Positions 10,001-22,440 of a stretch of 64,000 nucleotides of DNA are shown one piece after another. The DNA is from Sabethes cyaneus (lineage: Eukaryota; Arthropoda; Insecta; Diptera; Culicidae). The translations under genes were made by a program, and so were the position numbers. The stretch is taken from contig NC_071354.1 of assembly GCF_943734655.1 (NCBI RefSeq), positions 44,307,744-44,371,743 on the forward strand, in the 5' to 3' direction. The notes below the pieces were generated by a model. It was not told the DNA's origin. It saw nothing but the letters and a program-made list of their open reading frames with translations, and ran no database searches. Position 1 is the first letter of the stretch. Each line of letters starts with the position of its first letter.

Positions 10001-12716
10001 CGTTTGAAAGTGATTATCGAATTTGAGCCGATGAAGATTTGGCGGAAAATTGATGTGTGTGATGTAAAAGGTTTTCATTTAAACGCGAAGGAAGCGAACA
10101 ACTCGGTCGGTTGGTTGGTAGCTCCCAGGTTGGGTGGTGTTTTTATTGTAAGTCTGTTGAAGGTAGTACGAAAAAAAGCAACACAGGGGCGAATGATTGC
10201 GCTGAACAACAGCTGACTTAAGGCCGTGAAATGGATACAGTTCTCGGCTTGAGCGCAGATTATCGATTATCTGCAGCAATTTACGCGACTTTCGGGTTCG
10301 TAGCTTGTGGAATGTGGTTTTTGGTATCCGTGCACCTGTTGCAAAGGTTTTTTTTCCTATTTGGTGCTGTAACGCGACGTATATAAGTTCCCAACAATCA
10401 ACGCAATGGGTTTAGGGCTGTTGAGTTACGAACAGTTAATCTGTCGTAGTGTATTGTAATTTGCCATAGACTAGAGTTAGTCTACTACAGTAGAGTTAAT
10501 AATAATAAAAAATATGATTAACTGTCGATAAGAAAGCTTTGGGTACGGCTAATACGCTAATGACCTAATTTATCACTCCCATATGGACTTTGTACAGTGA
10601 CAAAATCAGGAAATTTATTTTGTTGTTGATAATAGTTAATGGACCGCTTCCATTTTAGGTTGATCAGTTTCAGAACATTTGAAACTCCCTTCTACCTCTT
10701 TGTCGACATTTATTACCTTTGGAACTGACAAATGAGAAAAAAGTATCTTTAGAATAATGTCTTTCCAGATTTTCTATGAAGTTTTCCACTACAGTGAAAA
10801 ATTTCAAGAAAAGCTTTTCTCAGTTAATATTCTTTTAAGCTGGCGCACAGTGGGACCATTCTGGAAAAAGGCGGTCAAAAGTATTTTCTCGCTTTTCCTG
10901 ACGTTTTTGAGCTTAGGTGTCTTCGGAGAAGTTCCTTAAAAAAGTATTCTGCATCTGTTGACATTTTCATATAATTAGATATTAAGGGGATAACACATTT
11001 GAAAAAATTAACTCTTTATAGGAACTAGATGGTATGTTCATGTGTTTGGCAAAGTTGTAAATCTTTGAATTTCATTAAACTTTGCCGAAGATACTAAGTA
11101 GCTGCATCTTATGATTTGCCAGATATAATTGACTTGACCCTGTCATGACCCTCTTAAAATCAGTTTATTTAACTTTTTGTACACCAAACCTCATCTGACA
11201 GGCTTGATATGTTCTAAAATCTTTTTGATACTATCAATGTACGTAACTTTCTAGAAGGTATAAGTATCGTATGTTGCTTTATTTGCATTAAAAATTGATT
11301 TGAAACAGAAATTTTACCGTTTTTACAAGTATTTTTTCCGTAAATAGGCACCTACTAGCAGCTAAAGCTAGTATCGCTTGAACCGCCATAGAATATAGTA
11401 TAAGTGTGCCAAAAATCACGGCCGGGTCTGCTCGGGCATATTGGTTATTTCAATTATGAATTACATACATATATGCTGGGTTTAGTAAGTTATTAGGGTT
11501 GTACCGTGACCGCACATAATTGCGATCAGCTCCTAATTCCGATCACTCAACCTAAATGGTCAATTTTTAGAAAATTGAGCCACAATCTGTAGTAAATGAG
11601 CACGCTTAGTTATTGTTCTATGTGTTTATGTGTCAGTTGCTGAATAATGACTACCTTTGGGGCACCATGCACTTCAAAATAAATTAAATTCGACAGGCAG
11701 AAGCAAAAAACGCCATCAAAATGTATTTTCTTAGCCGAAGTGCTAAGCGCACGATCAAATTTGCTAAGATCATAGCAGCGTGAAAACATATTACCTTCTT
11801 CGGTATCCTATGATAACTAATAGATACAAGCATATATAACCGTTCTGTATCAAATTTGGCTGAAAAAATGCTGAATTTGCGGAATTTATACCATTAAAAT
11901 AATTGATCGGAATTATGAACATAATTTTTTTTCTGCTTCTAATTCCGATCACTATATCAAAGTTATAAACTGGCAAAATGCAAGCTAACGAAGTTACTAT
12001 TTGGATTTTAGGATTGATTGCAACATGATAACATGGTAGGATTATCGAAATTTTTTGACGTAGGACTACGTCTTACGGCAGGGTGTCAACCAAAATTTGG
12101 AGTTAAGCCACCGTCACGAAAGAATGAAAGATTTTGAACGCTAATAGCTCTTCCAATTTAAAACGGATTTTGATCATAAACGATGCAGCAATTGTATGAC
12201 TTTCTTGAAAAGATTGTTTGCCAATCGCTAAATAGTGAAAATTAACGAAAGCTCTCAAGCTAAAAATTCTCCGTACATTTTCCATATGATAGTCTTGCTT
12301 CCCAGGCACGGACGACCATTACATACACCAAGCTTGTGGCTGGTGTTGATTAGCATAAGCAAGCATAAGCATAGGCACAAGCACAGGATTCCGCCCGTGT
12401 GCTGCTACTCCGTTATTGACCAGGACCGATGAAAATTACAAAATGATGGCTGGAAAAAAGCATGCTTAGGACAGCGCACTGTTCCTTTTCGTACAACCTT
12501 ATCAGGTCCCTGCGTGCTGATCAATACAGACGCCGGCCACGTCCTAATGCGGGTCCTGGTGGGATGGGAAGGAATGTTAGTCCAATACTTGTTGCTAATA
12601 AAGACCAGGGAATCCTCTGCATCTTCACAAGCATCAAGCTTGTGGCTGCTGCTGATTCAAGACAAAGAAGCAAAATAAACTTGCGTGTTTTTTGTTTACT
12701 ACAGAGCACGCAGCAC
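10001..12716. other. Intergenic or upstream intronic DNA, no gene recognised
   Basis: AT-rich. Around 12460-12660 it shares a phrase (GTTAGTCCAATAC with flanks) with 34815-34845, so part of it is an unclassified dispersed repeat. No exon-like pattern is seen. Confidence 0.35.
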
Positions 12717-12885
12717 GGTATAGCCTAGGTGCTACATTCCGATTTGGAATTTTGACCTGTTTTTATACGACAAACTTCGTAGCCTGTAAGAATACGGGAC
12801 AATTGTGCTACGAATCCTTTATATCTTTCAGTCGAGATTCGAACATGTGACGTCTAGCTTCCTGATCAGTTGATTCTAGCAAAAA
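12717..12885 (-). mobile_element. tRNA-derived SINE (family C), copy 2
   Basis: On the minus strand: ACATGTTCGAATCTCGACTG (B-box-like), then GTCGTATAAAAACAGGTC, then GGAATGTAGCACCTAGGC. Matches the SINE at 8262-8462 in the same order, with point differences. Confidence 0.6.
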
Positions 12886-13408
12886 TCTTACAGAATTGTT
12901 GCTCAAGTTGATATTTCTATCAAACTTTGTTATAAATGTTTCTACCGAGATTCTATCTCGTTCTGGTACTTATAAATCGCTTTGTTACAATTTGGTTATA
13001 CAGTTATGGTTATGGTTATATGTAATTTTTGTTACTCATATGGCTATAAACTAGATAAAATTATATCATAATTTGATATATTTGTGATATGCCTTGAGCA
13101 AATTTTGTTACAATTTTAGTTATTTCAAGGAGACTTTGTTATAAAATACTTATTATCTTGAACTCATCCTGTTATAAATCTGATATATTCATTTGATCGG
13201 GTTATTAAACCAGTGGCTGCTGGTCAACTGAAAGGCTCAGATGTTTTGCTTTTCTAACGCTGCAAACAAGCGACAGCGCAGTTATGAACTATCTTATTAA
13301 TGCGTGTTCTTTTAATGTAACAATAACATATTATTTTGAGGACTTGAGTTTTCTCCTGGAACTTTGTTAATAGCTGGATGCGTGAGGCAAATTTCTATAC
13401 TGATAAAA
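12886..13408. other. AT-rich spacer with short TTGTTA/GGTTAT repeats
   Basis: Repeated short phrases built on TTTGTTA and GGTTAT occur at 12960-13200. No coding signal. Confidence 0.4.
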
Positions 13409-13877
13409 TAGGGGGGCTCTGTAGCCGCAAGGTTATCGAGTCTGCTTTGACAAGCGAATGGTCGTGGGTTCGAATCTTAGTAGAATCAGGCCATTCGATG
13501 TCAAAGTGACTTTACATGGGTTTATTCTGGTTTATTGGCCCCTCATCACCCTTCCTTCATGCTGAGTTTTACATTATCCCGAAGACGCTTCTTATGGTTA
13601 GTATAGTATCAGGACCTATTGAGGTAATGGTTTTGAACCTCATGAGGACGCACCAGTGCTAACTATAACGAGGCGAAACAGGTTTGGTATAGTAGGACAT
13701 GCATCGAAGCATGGGTAAAACTCTCAACACATAAGCACGCATAAAAAGTATACGCTTATCGTTTACTCAATAACCATAAAGCACAGAAATGCAGTGCAGA
13801 ATACAGCATACACCCGGGAAACATTACAAAAGATCAATAATGTTGTGGTCAAAGTGATAAGCCCATACAAAAAAAAA
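13409..13877 (+). mobile_element. tRNA-derived SINE (family A), copy 1
   Basis: Starts TAGGGGGGCTCTGTAGCCGC, has a B-box match GGTTCGAATCT near 13470, and continues through CCCTTCCTTCATGCTGA and AGAAATGCAGTGCAGAATAC. It ends GATAAGCCCATAC followed by an A-run (13869-13877). Two further copies lie at about 32705-33114 (+) and 36348-36817 (-). No exact target duplication could be read here. Confidence 0.75.
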
Positions 13878-14338
13878 TTCTGAAATACTCCGACTTTGGC
13901 ACTGGTAAAAATATTCGTTTTTGATATCACAAAATAGCTCACCTACCATAAATACGACGTTTTTACACCTACCATAAATACGTTTGTTTTTTCTCACTTT
14001 ACGCTACACGTATACCAATATGGCGTAAAAAGTTTTCTTTAATATTCGAGGTTTCTTCACGAAAACCAGCCTCACGTAGTTCTACACCAACTACGCGGTC
14101 ATGTCTGGAACACAACCTTTCTGATTTGATTTTTACTATTATTTATGATCAAAGCTTTATGAAAACGTCGAAGTGACGCAATTTTATTGTAATGGTTACA
14201 GTTGAACAAAGATAAAAGAAGAGGAAAGTTTTATAATCCGCTTGTCGATCTTTTGAGTACACAAATTTTATGAATATTAAGCTAATGATAATAATGATCA
14301 TTAACGCAAGCAGAAGATGACTGGTAGGGGAATTGTCG

Positions 14339-14840
14339 TCAAACTACATAAAAGCAATACATTTCAGATCCATTTGGTACGAGTTGACAAAAGTTTTGCT
14401 TCAGAATCACCGTACCCCGATGGAGCAGCAGTTTGCATCTTTCCTGCAGTTTTTGTTTTGTTGCTTCCGTTAATCCATGGATTTTACGCTTTTTGAATGC
14501 TTTCATATCCAGATCCATTTTCAAAATTCGACGAAGAAATTCCCTATTGATATTCAGCTCAACTTCCAATTTTCGTGCGGACCGGTCGCAACTGGGACGA
14601 ATTCGCTCTCAAACAACCTTTTTTACCTCTGCAGTTCTAACGCTTCGTTTTCTTTCGATTTTTTCATGGTTTTCAACAGATTCCGTCTCGACAAATCTTT
14701 TTAGTATATAGTATACAAATCCTCTTGTTATTCCGAGATGTACCAACATGTAGCACCGAAAAATAGTGCCACATGTAGCACCGCTTCGGAATTTATTTAC
14801 TATCAACGACCGTAACTCAAACTCTGGTACGTGCACACCG
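14339..14840 (-). pseudogene. Tc1/mariner-type transposase N-terminus, broken
   Basis: Two minus-strand pieces in different frames, 14836-14609 then 14600-14339. The first carries a helix-turn-helix relic (RSLIVNKF, then GFVYYILKRFVETES). The second carries the linker INREFLRRILKMDLDMKAFK and KKRKIHGLTEATK. This matches the N-terminal DNA-binding half and linker of mosquito ITm/Tc1-like transposases. The catalytic domain is absent and a frameshift lies near 14600. Confidence 0.7.
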
Positions 14841-15808
14841 AACGAGACACAATACGAAAATGAAACTACGTCAAGTAAGACTTAAATTATGATGACACAC
14901 ACACATGGTCTTAGTTTTATTATAATAATTGTATATGCCACTACAAGCATAAAATGATTTTTGTTCGAATATATATGTGTCACACTGTATTGTTAATTTT
15001 TTAATGGGGCAAACTTGAAAGATAATGCACAGTCTTATAGACTATTCTGTGGAGTTTCCCACAACCAAGGAAGTTTTTGTGGACTACTTTTTCCAGATTG
15101 TATTTTCCTGGATAGTTGAATAAATTTGTTTACATTTCCACGATAGAACATTTATTCTATGCCACTAGGATCAAAAGTAATGAATTTTTAAAATAAGCGA
15201 TGTACATGAAAATAGGAAAATTTTTCATTTGAGTTTTCCAGGGAAAACAGGATACTACGAATTTTTCAAATATTGTTTCGTGTATAAACCCTGAATGCCC
15301 GTGTGGAAGTTGACATGAAATTCTGGAACATTTCAACTGGAACATTGTCCTCGGTTATGAAACAGGTTTTGTTTTTTGGTCATAGCTTTTGAACGCATTA
15401 TTTAATTCCAAATCTTTTTAAAGCTATTCAAAGATTGAAGACTTTATATGTTTTTGCTTAAGACAGCATATATTTTTTGCTTGAAACAAAAAACAATAAC
15501 AATTTTTGGGGATAATAGGGCAAAATGGACCACTTCCGAAGTCTGCGCAGGATGAAACTATCACCAATCGTTTTCCTGCATTTTTTTACATAGGAATAGA
15601 TATCTTGTAAGATTCCAAATCAGTGGCATCTAATTCTTGGGATTACGAGTTCGTTTTTGCCTATCGTGCGTTGGTAGTAATTTGGTAGTGCTAGTTTAAT
15701 GAACACGTCAAAAACGATGAGTGTTTCATAACAGGGGAAAATCCCCTATATTTATTGTTAGAAGATAAACTCAATTTCAGGATGAAATTAATTATATTTC
15801 TTAAATGC
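14841..15808. other. No gene recognised
   Basis: AT-rich, without recognisable coding or repeat signal. The short minus-strand frame at 15157-15345 looks incidental. Confidence 0.3.
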
Positions 15809-16330
15809 CGAATGGCCGAAAAGTAGGCGAAATCCAAATGGCTGAATTTCAATAAGTGTGACAGAAGGCTAAAAATATATTATAATACAAAACAAAAAAA
15901 CAACAATCTTCAAAAACGCCTTTGTTTAGCACTTAATAAAAGTGCAACTGCGTCGACAAAATTTTTGATGCTCATTTTGTGAGTATTTACACATTTTGAA
16001 TATATTTTTTACCTGGAGAACCATTATAAGGTGCATCTATTTATCGTGTCGGTAGCAAATGTTTTCTGGTTGATTCAGAGCGAGACGATCGCAGGCCGCG
16101 CAGTGGCAGTGACCCGCCGTCGGAAGCACGGGCAGCGCCCCCGTAGCAACCACTTCTATTGCACGCACCTAGCATGCATTTCCCTAGGTTTTCTGACTAG
16201 CAGGAATTATCCGTTAGTTGAGTCCGAACCAGCGGCAGTGAGTAAGGACAGCATATACTCAAAATTTGTACAGGTAGAAGGCAGTGCTTCGGCCATTTTT
16301 TATTTCGGCCATTTGTGTTTCGGCCATTCG
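15809..16330. mobile_element. MITE-like element with GGCCGAAA inverted ends
   Basis: The left end has CGAATGGCCGAAAA and then CAAATGGCTGAA. The right end, read inverted, has CGAATGGCCGAAA then CAAATGGCCGAAA. The same two blocks occur in the same order at both ends in inverted orientation. No transposase is seen. The target duplication was not resolved. Confidence 0.4.
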
Positions 16331-16944
16331 TAGGTAATCCCTTTGATGAAACTGGTAGACCGAAACTGCTAAGCATGTTCATTTGTAGACCGAACTAAGA
16401 AAAAAACAAAATCGAATTTTCTCAATAAATCGTATTCACGCTTTTTGTTTTGTTTGAAATAACACATCCCAATAATAAAAGAAATACATGAATCGATATT
16501 TTAAAATTGTTTTTAACCTTAGCTTCACGGAATAAAACACTTTCTAGATTTTGAAATTTAAAGACAACTTTGATGACGACTTGAAAAGCTGCGTTTTGGC
16601 ATGTTATAAATTTATTTATAAATTTATATTTACCTGAGCTAGTTACAGTTCTATGGCAAAAAATGAAGGCAATGTATAAGAAAATGATACAAGCGGCTCA
16701 TAAACTTAACTTGATTTTAAATTTCTAAATAAGAAATAAACTTTCAATAATTAAACTGATAGGCCGTGCCAGGATCAGTTTTTGCCTAACCACACAGCCG
16801 TCTCGATGGCGATAATTGTTTAATGTATGATTAGTTTTTGTTTCTACCGTCGAGAAGATAGACTGCTATCTATTCGGTTGGTGCAATAGAAACAGGCAAT
16901 CTGTTGTCAAAAATCGATATGGCAAACCTAGTGTAATTTCCCAA

Positions 16945-18064
16945 GTAACAATTCTAAATTTTATCACGTTCTTACAGTGGTTTTCATTAGCAATTTTATG
17001 AAACTGCTAATAGAACTATGAACTGCACCAGAACTTTCTGATGGCCGCTATAAAACTGCCTTATGACCAAGTGGCCCACTCCTTAGAATGTTTTCATAAC
17101 CTCTATAAGGATCAGGTTATAAGCTCAAGTAGTCGCATCACACTCTGCTAAAAGCAGCAATAAAACCGATTAAGTTTTCGCTGCTTGACAGCTATCGCCA
17201 TAATTTAATAAAGCTTTTAGCTTTTCGCTCTGGTAAGAGCTAAATCAGTTCGCCAGCTTTGTCAACTGGAAAATACATTTGTGAGCAGTAAAGTTAAAGT
17301 TTTACTGTCAGTTCATTGTGATCGATTCGGTTTATAGCGACCATGATAGGGTTATAATTAGAACAGAATAATTATTAAAACTTTGAGCGAACTTAGTGCT
17401 GCAAAAGCATATGCGCATTAAATTTTATCGTGCATATTGACCGGTGGCTAAAATCAACGTGCCATTGAAATTTTGCAATTTTCGAAAACTAGTTGTTTCA
17501 ACTAAATAAACATATTCAGTTTGTCAGTCTCAATTTCTAGCAAAATCATTTTAGTTGCTTCCTGTGACAGGAAAACCGATTGATAATAGCATACTTCCTG
17601 CAAAACACTTTGCTTTGATGAATTTTTGTTTGAGAGCTAAAACAAAATACTGGAATATGGCAATATGGCCTCGCATAAAAAAAATGATTTTGGTGTTGAA
17701 CTTTAGTATTCTTCATATTAGTAGCATAAACTGTTTGGTCAGAGTATTACCGGTTTAATAGCTCTATAAAACTAACAGATTTCTTTCGGTTTGACAAGCA
17801 ACCGCGGTAAGATCAATTTTGATTGGTGCGCCATTCTGTATTGCTGCGCCACACTTATGGTGGTAGTTTATAAGAGACGTGGTGCAACCACAACAAGTTT
17901 TAACGTGGTATTATAAGCAACCACAAAAATTTGCTTTATTAACAGTTTTATTATGGCTTTCTAGCTAGTCATTAGAGTGTTTGGACTCATATCCTCTTGG
18001 TATTAACACCGCAATAAAAACTTTATAAAAATCAAGTAAAACCAAGTGGCTTTAGAATTGTTAC
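16945..18064. mobile_element. MITE-like element, 1.1 kb, with 14-bp inverted ends
   Basis: GTAACAATTCTAAA at 16945-16958 is matched inverted at 18051-18064. The interior is non-coding and is shared with the interrupted copy at 6085-8770. It also contains AAAGCAGCAATAAAACCGAT (17150s) and several GTTTATAAGAGA-like phrases. Confidence 0.5.
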
Positions 18065-19420
18065 ATCACCGGATGTTTCTTTTTTGTTTTCACTTGTACA
18101 TGACTCCATACACGGTCCTAACAGTCTGTCTTTTCGGCGGTAGAAACGAAGATCAATCTTACAAAAAATAATTATCGCTGTCGAGCCGAGTGGGGCGTGC
18201 GTGGAATGATGGAACTGAGAAAATGAAACAAAATTAGATATTAGACTACCTAATATAAGGGTGCGGCAGTAGTTTAGTTAGTAAAACATTCGGGTACCAA
18301 CCGAAAGAGCGCGGCGTGGGTGCCAACCCCACCTGCCATTGAACGACCCAGTATATTATTGGCCTATAGGGTAGGGGGTACGGGAGGATATTTTCGGCCT
18401 GTTTCTAAATTCAGCCTATTTTCGCTTTCTTTTGCTAATAAAAATTCTTTGCCGATATACAATTGTATAAAGTTAACTTTAATATGTTCTTCCACCAGGC
18501 CAAAAAAACTGAAGCAATTGCTTAATGACCCGAAAATACCGTCCTGTGAAATATTCTAGTGTATCCAGTCTATCATTCGCCGTTTGCTCCCACCATTTGA
18601 CTGCGGTCCTATAATCAACAAATATTATTAAAAAGTAAATGATTGCTAAATTTATTCTGCAAATTTTTAAATCTTCATTTTACTCGATTTGCGAATTCAA
18701 GCTCATATTACCTGGTAAGAGCCTCTAATGTTGGAATTTCGACAGTTAGTCATTAAAAACGAAACTTTCTCCAAAGCGAACCTCCTGTGGGTAGGTATGT
18801 TAAGGTTTCCTCTTAGATCAGGTAATTTATGACCAGTTTTGCAACATACGGGCTCTTGTTTCCGTGATACGTAATCAACTTTTCGAGGTTTTGCCCTATT
18901 TGGTGCAACTATGTAAGCTTCTTGCAGCAACTGTTCTACCAATAAACAATTTACGTGACAAACTTCTCCAATAGGTTTCTTCATCAAGTTGTTGCACTAC
19001 TCATTATTTTTCTCGCACTCCATCCTCAGTTTTAATTTTTTTATCTTCAGGACATCTTTTTCATCTACTGAATAAAGTCTCGATACTCAGCCCACACCTT
19101 CTGCGATTATACGGTAATAAAGTTGTCCGGAGGTAATTGTAGACTTAACAGTGTTATTAACCAACTCAAAGATCAAAACAGATAACTTTATTTGCAACCA
19201 TTGAAGTCTTCTCCCAGGGAAGACACGATTTAATTGAACAAATTAATCCTTAATCGGTGCAATTTGACCACACAATGTGTCTAGTTTTTCTGCACCAACC
19301 AGCCTAGGGTGAACATTTCTCACGATAGCCCCCCGCACAACATGGTTTATGAAGTTTTTCGCTTTCCTCACCTAGCTGCTAATAATCTCGTCATCTTTCC
19401 CCTGTCACCTAGGGAATCCA
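18065..19420. other. No gene recognised; possible SINE relic near 18260
   Basis: Around 18260-18340 a tRNA-like layout (TAGTTTAGTTAGTAAAACA, then GGGTGCCAACCCCACC) suggests an old SINE. The minus-strand open frame at 18703-18987 (94 codons, a few cysteines) has no domain I recognise. Confidence 0.25.
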
Positions 19421-19820
19421 ACACGTCACAGTTGACAGTGCAATAGCGCTGTCATCTTGATTTTTTCAAGCACCTTCAACAGACAAAACAGAAAAATTAT
19501 CCGCTAATTGATTGTACTATCCAACGACTCAGTCCGGGCACAATTGTCTCTAAAAGTGTGACCGGAACGATCTCGGGTCCGTCGCTCGGTGAATGAAATG
19601 TTAAAATGGCACGAGCTGTAAAACAAACGACCATGTTGACACTGCTCAAAATTGATGGTACTGTGAGTGGAAATTAACGACGTAACGAGTTCCGAAATAC
19701 CAAAGAAGCAAAGTGGTGAAACCCCGTGTGAGTAGTTAACCGGAATTCGCGCACAAACCAAACCAGCCAACGCGGCAATCATCGGTGGCACGAAACAACG
19801 TGAATTCAACGGCCGAAAAC

Positions 19821-19865
19821 ATGGCTTTGGCTTACGTCGACATGTCATCCGTTATCGAAGTGCAG
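19821..19865 (+). CDS. TfAP-2: Candidate alternative first coding exon of TfAP-2 (distal)
   Basis: The ATG at 19821 has a good context (AAAACATGG) and opens MALAYVDMSSVIEVQ. The frame then meets a donor, CAG|GTATAT, at 19865/19866. The exon is 45 nt and ends in phase 0, the phase required by the first shared TfAP-2 exon at 26226. Upstream DNA (19430-19820) is less AT-rich than its flanks and could be the 5' UTR. AP-2 genes in animals commonly use several short first exons; the assignment to this gene is inference from phase, strand and position. Confidence 0.4.
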
Positions 19866-20600
19866 GTATATTCGCTCCAATAAACGAAATATTTTACGAT
19901 TCGAAAACAGCTTCTCACCAGGTGCATTTATAAACAATGAACACTCTAATTAAGATCAGTGCCATTTTCCTGCAAACTGCCGATATCAGTGCTGATCCGA
20001 AACTGACACCGGAAGTGAGCGGCGACCAACAGCTAATTTTCTAGCAACCTTCATTCAGGGGACAGCTCCCCGAGCGGTTGTAACTTTTTACGACATGATC
20101 GCCTAATACGGATCGAGATTCGAAATGTTTTAACAGCGGAACTTGTGCCAAAATTCGCATGTGCACAGGCCGCACAAATTTCTCACTGAAAGTTAGCCCC
20201 AATAAAACTATCGTTTTGGGAGTTTTTGACTGACGCAACCGTCGCGACGTCTCGATTCGATTAGGCTTCAAGTTGGATTCGGGGATAGAGCGCTAAAATT
20301 ATACTATCAATAAAAATATTTTCAGCATTAGGCCTTCTGCAAATACGCTTTACACGGGGAAAACTATTGCTATTTTTAGTGTTTAGCGAAGCAATTCATT
20401 CTGCCAGACCAATGTCTTTTCGCAGGTTTACAGTTTATTGTTATTTGGCCTTCTTTTTTATCACTATTAAGTACTAATATTGATCCTGTTGGTTTTGTAA
20501 CATTTTCAAACAAATGAATAACTTGTTTGCGAATAGCAGTAGCGTTTGAAACAAAACATCATACAAAAGTATGGAAAAATTATCATCTACTCATACTTTT
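19866..20600. other. No gene recognised (would be intron if the distal first exon is real)
   Basis: No coding signal beyond short incidental frames. The minus-strand frame at 20041-20271 has no recognisable domain. Confidence 0.3.
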
Positions 20601-20656
20601 TCTTCAACCTCTAATAAGTAGTGATTAGATATTTTAACAATAATAAACTAATACAA

Positions 20657-20876
20657 AATTCAAAATACAAAATACAAAATACAAAATACAAAATACAAAA
20701 TACAAAATACAAAATACAAAATACAAAATACAAAATACAAAATACAAAATACAAAATACAAAATACAAAATACAAAATACAAAATACAAAATACAAAATA
20801 CAAAATACAAAATACAAAATACAAAATACAAAATACAAAATACAAAATACAAAATACAAAATACAAAATACAAAAT
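20657..20876. repeat. 7-bp tandem array (AAAATAC)n
   Basis: About 31 nearly perfect copies of AAAATAC. Because 7 is not a multiple of 3, all frames on both strands stay open and give apparent repeats such as KYKIQNT; these are not genes. The array ends about 28 bases from the left terminus of the mariner-like element at 20904. Confidence 0.97.
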
Positions 20877-21704
20877 CTAGGAAATCTTTGGTATATTTAG
20901 AATAGGGTGAGTAGTAATAACTGGCAGTAAAGTAAACTTAATTTACATTTGTTTTAAAACAGACCAATTCTAATCTTTCTTCCTTTGTTTTAATTACCCG
21001 TCGCAATCATTGTTGAAAAGCGTCACAGCTGACACGCACTATATCCTGAGGCATTTCATCCCAAATCTGCCCAAACGTTACTTGAAAGTATCCACAGTAA
21101 ATTGTGTGGTGTTCCCTAGTTTGCCTAGCATGTAAACCCATGCATAGAAGTCGAGAGGATTCAAATCAGGCGAAGAGGCAGGTCACTCTTTCGAAGAAAT
21201 AAAATCCGGAACAATGTTCTTACACTAAGCCTGTGATTTTTCGTCTGGTGAGACGGTGCAGAATCTTGTTGGAAGCAGTGTGGTGTATTCTTGTAGTGTT
21301 TTTTGATGATGGGAAGCAAATGATTCTTCAAAACATTATCGAGGCAATATTTTTGTGTTGATTTTAATACCAAGCTCAGTGAACAGCAATTGAACCTTCA
21401 AATTTTTGGAGAAACATTCCCATACCTTCACCCTGAAAACATTCTGGGACCTATGAACAGCCAGTTTGACCCGAGGAACATCAAAAAGCCGTGCTGCACA
21501 TGTCCGATCATTTTGTTGGTCGTGGTGATCCTGTAGCAGGAACCTTTTTTCGTCCGAGAACAGAATTGCACAATCACCATGCCGCGTACGTAGCTGCCAA
21601 AATCTTTCGACTCTTACAACCTTCTGCTTTTCAGTCAAACTGTGCATCCGTATGAAGTCGAAGTTCAGTCGAAGAACATCTTTAAAAATTAATATTTTTT
21701 GAAA

Positions 21705-22034
21705 CGGTAGTGCTTTTACAATTGACGAAGGGACGGTAGAAGAATGTAATGAAATTTAGAATGAAGGAGAAAGAGCGAAAAGCTGAGAGTGGGGGGGGGG
21801 GGGGGAGTTATTAGTAGCTGCGCTTAACAAGTAGTCGTTGTGACTCCTATACCTCTTGTCCAATGCTGGAAGCTGCATGGGTCAAACCAAGCTATAATCT
21901 GGAAATAAAACCGGATTCGAACTCACAACACCCACCAGGGCATGTGGCTCGCTGGTGCAAAAGGAGACTGCACAACCCCCTTGATTAATCTGGGTGGGTT
22001 GGGTTATTTATAGACACACAAATTGTGCCTCTTT
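21705..22034 (-). mobile_element. SINE-like repeat (family B), copy 1
   Basis: On the minus strand it starts AGAGGCACAATTTGTGTGTC and contains GTTGTGCAGTCTCCTTTTG. A B-box-like GAGTTCGAATCCGG follows, then CACAACG..ACTTGTTAAGCG, and it ends CGTCCCTTCGTCAATTGT. The same order of blocks is present on the + strand at 46055-46380. It sits inside the mariner-like element. A run of 14 or more G (21793 on) interrupts it. Confidence 0.6.
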
Positions 22035-22440
22035 CTCGATCAATTGTAATCGAAGTGATTTTTACTAACCGGGAAGACGACGAAACTGTTCAAGGTACTG
22101 CACGTGTCGTTGTTCGTCCGTTAGCGTGTTCGCCGCGATTCTCAACGCCGATCTTTGGGTTGAAGGCTCCGTTCCTAGGGATAGACCAACCTTATATGCC
22201 TGATCGCATTTCAAGGTCAAAACAAAAACACGAAGTTGATCTATCTTTCAAAATATTCTTCATGGTTGACTGCTAAATTCCCAGTCCCTTGGCCATCTCA
22301 CGTCCAGATCACGGACGTAGCCAGATATGTTTCCTAGGGGTGGAGAAAGGTTTTTCAGTTAAAACCTATTTTGGTTAAAATTGAGAGTTCTTCATTTAAC
22401 AAAGTATAATACAAGAAGACGATTGTTAAAATTTTACCTC

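Noticed and set aside
18260..18345. tRNA gene-like sequence
   Set aside because: Box-like motifs are present, but no cloverleaf can be drawn with paired acceptor and anticodon arms; more likely an old SINE head.
18703..18987. 94-codon minus-strand frame with several cysteines
   Set aside because: Cysteine spacing fits no finger I know, and there are no start or splice signals; left as unassigned.
20611..20905. Overlapping repeat-protein frames on both strands
   Set aside because: They come from the 7-bp (AAAATAC)n array, which has no stops in any frame.
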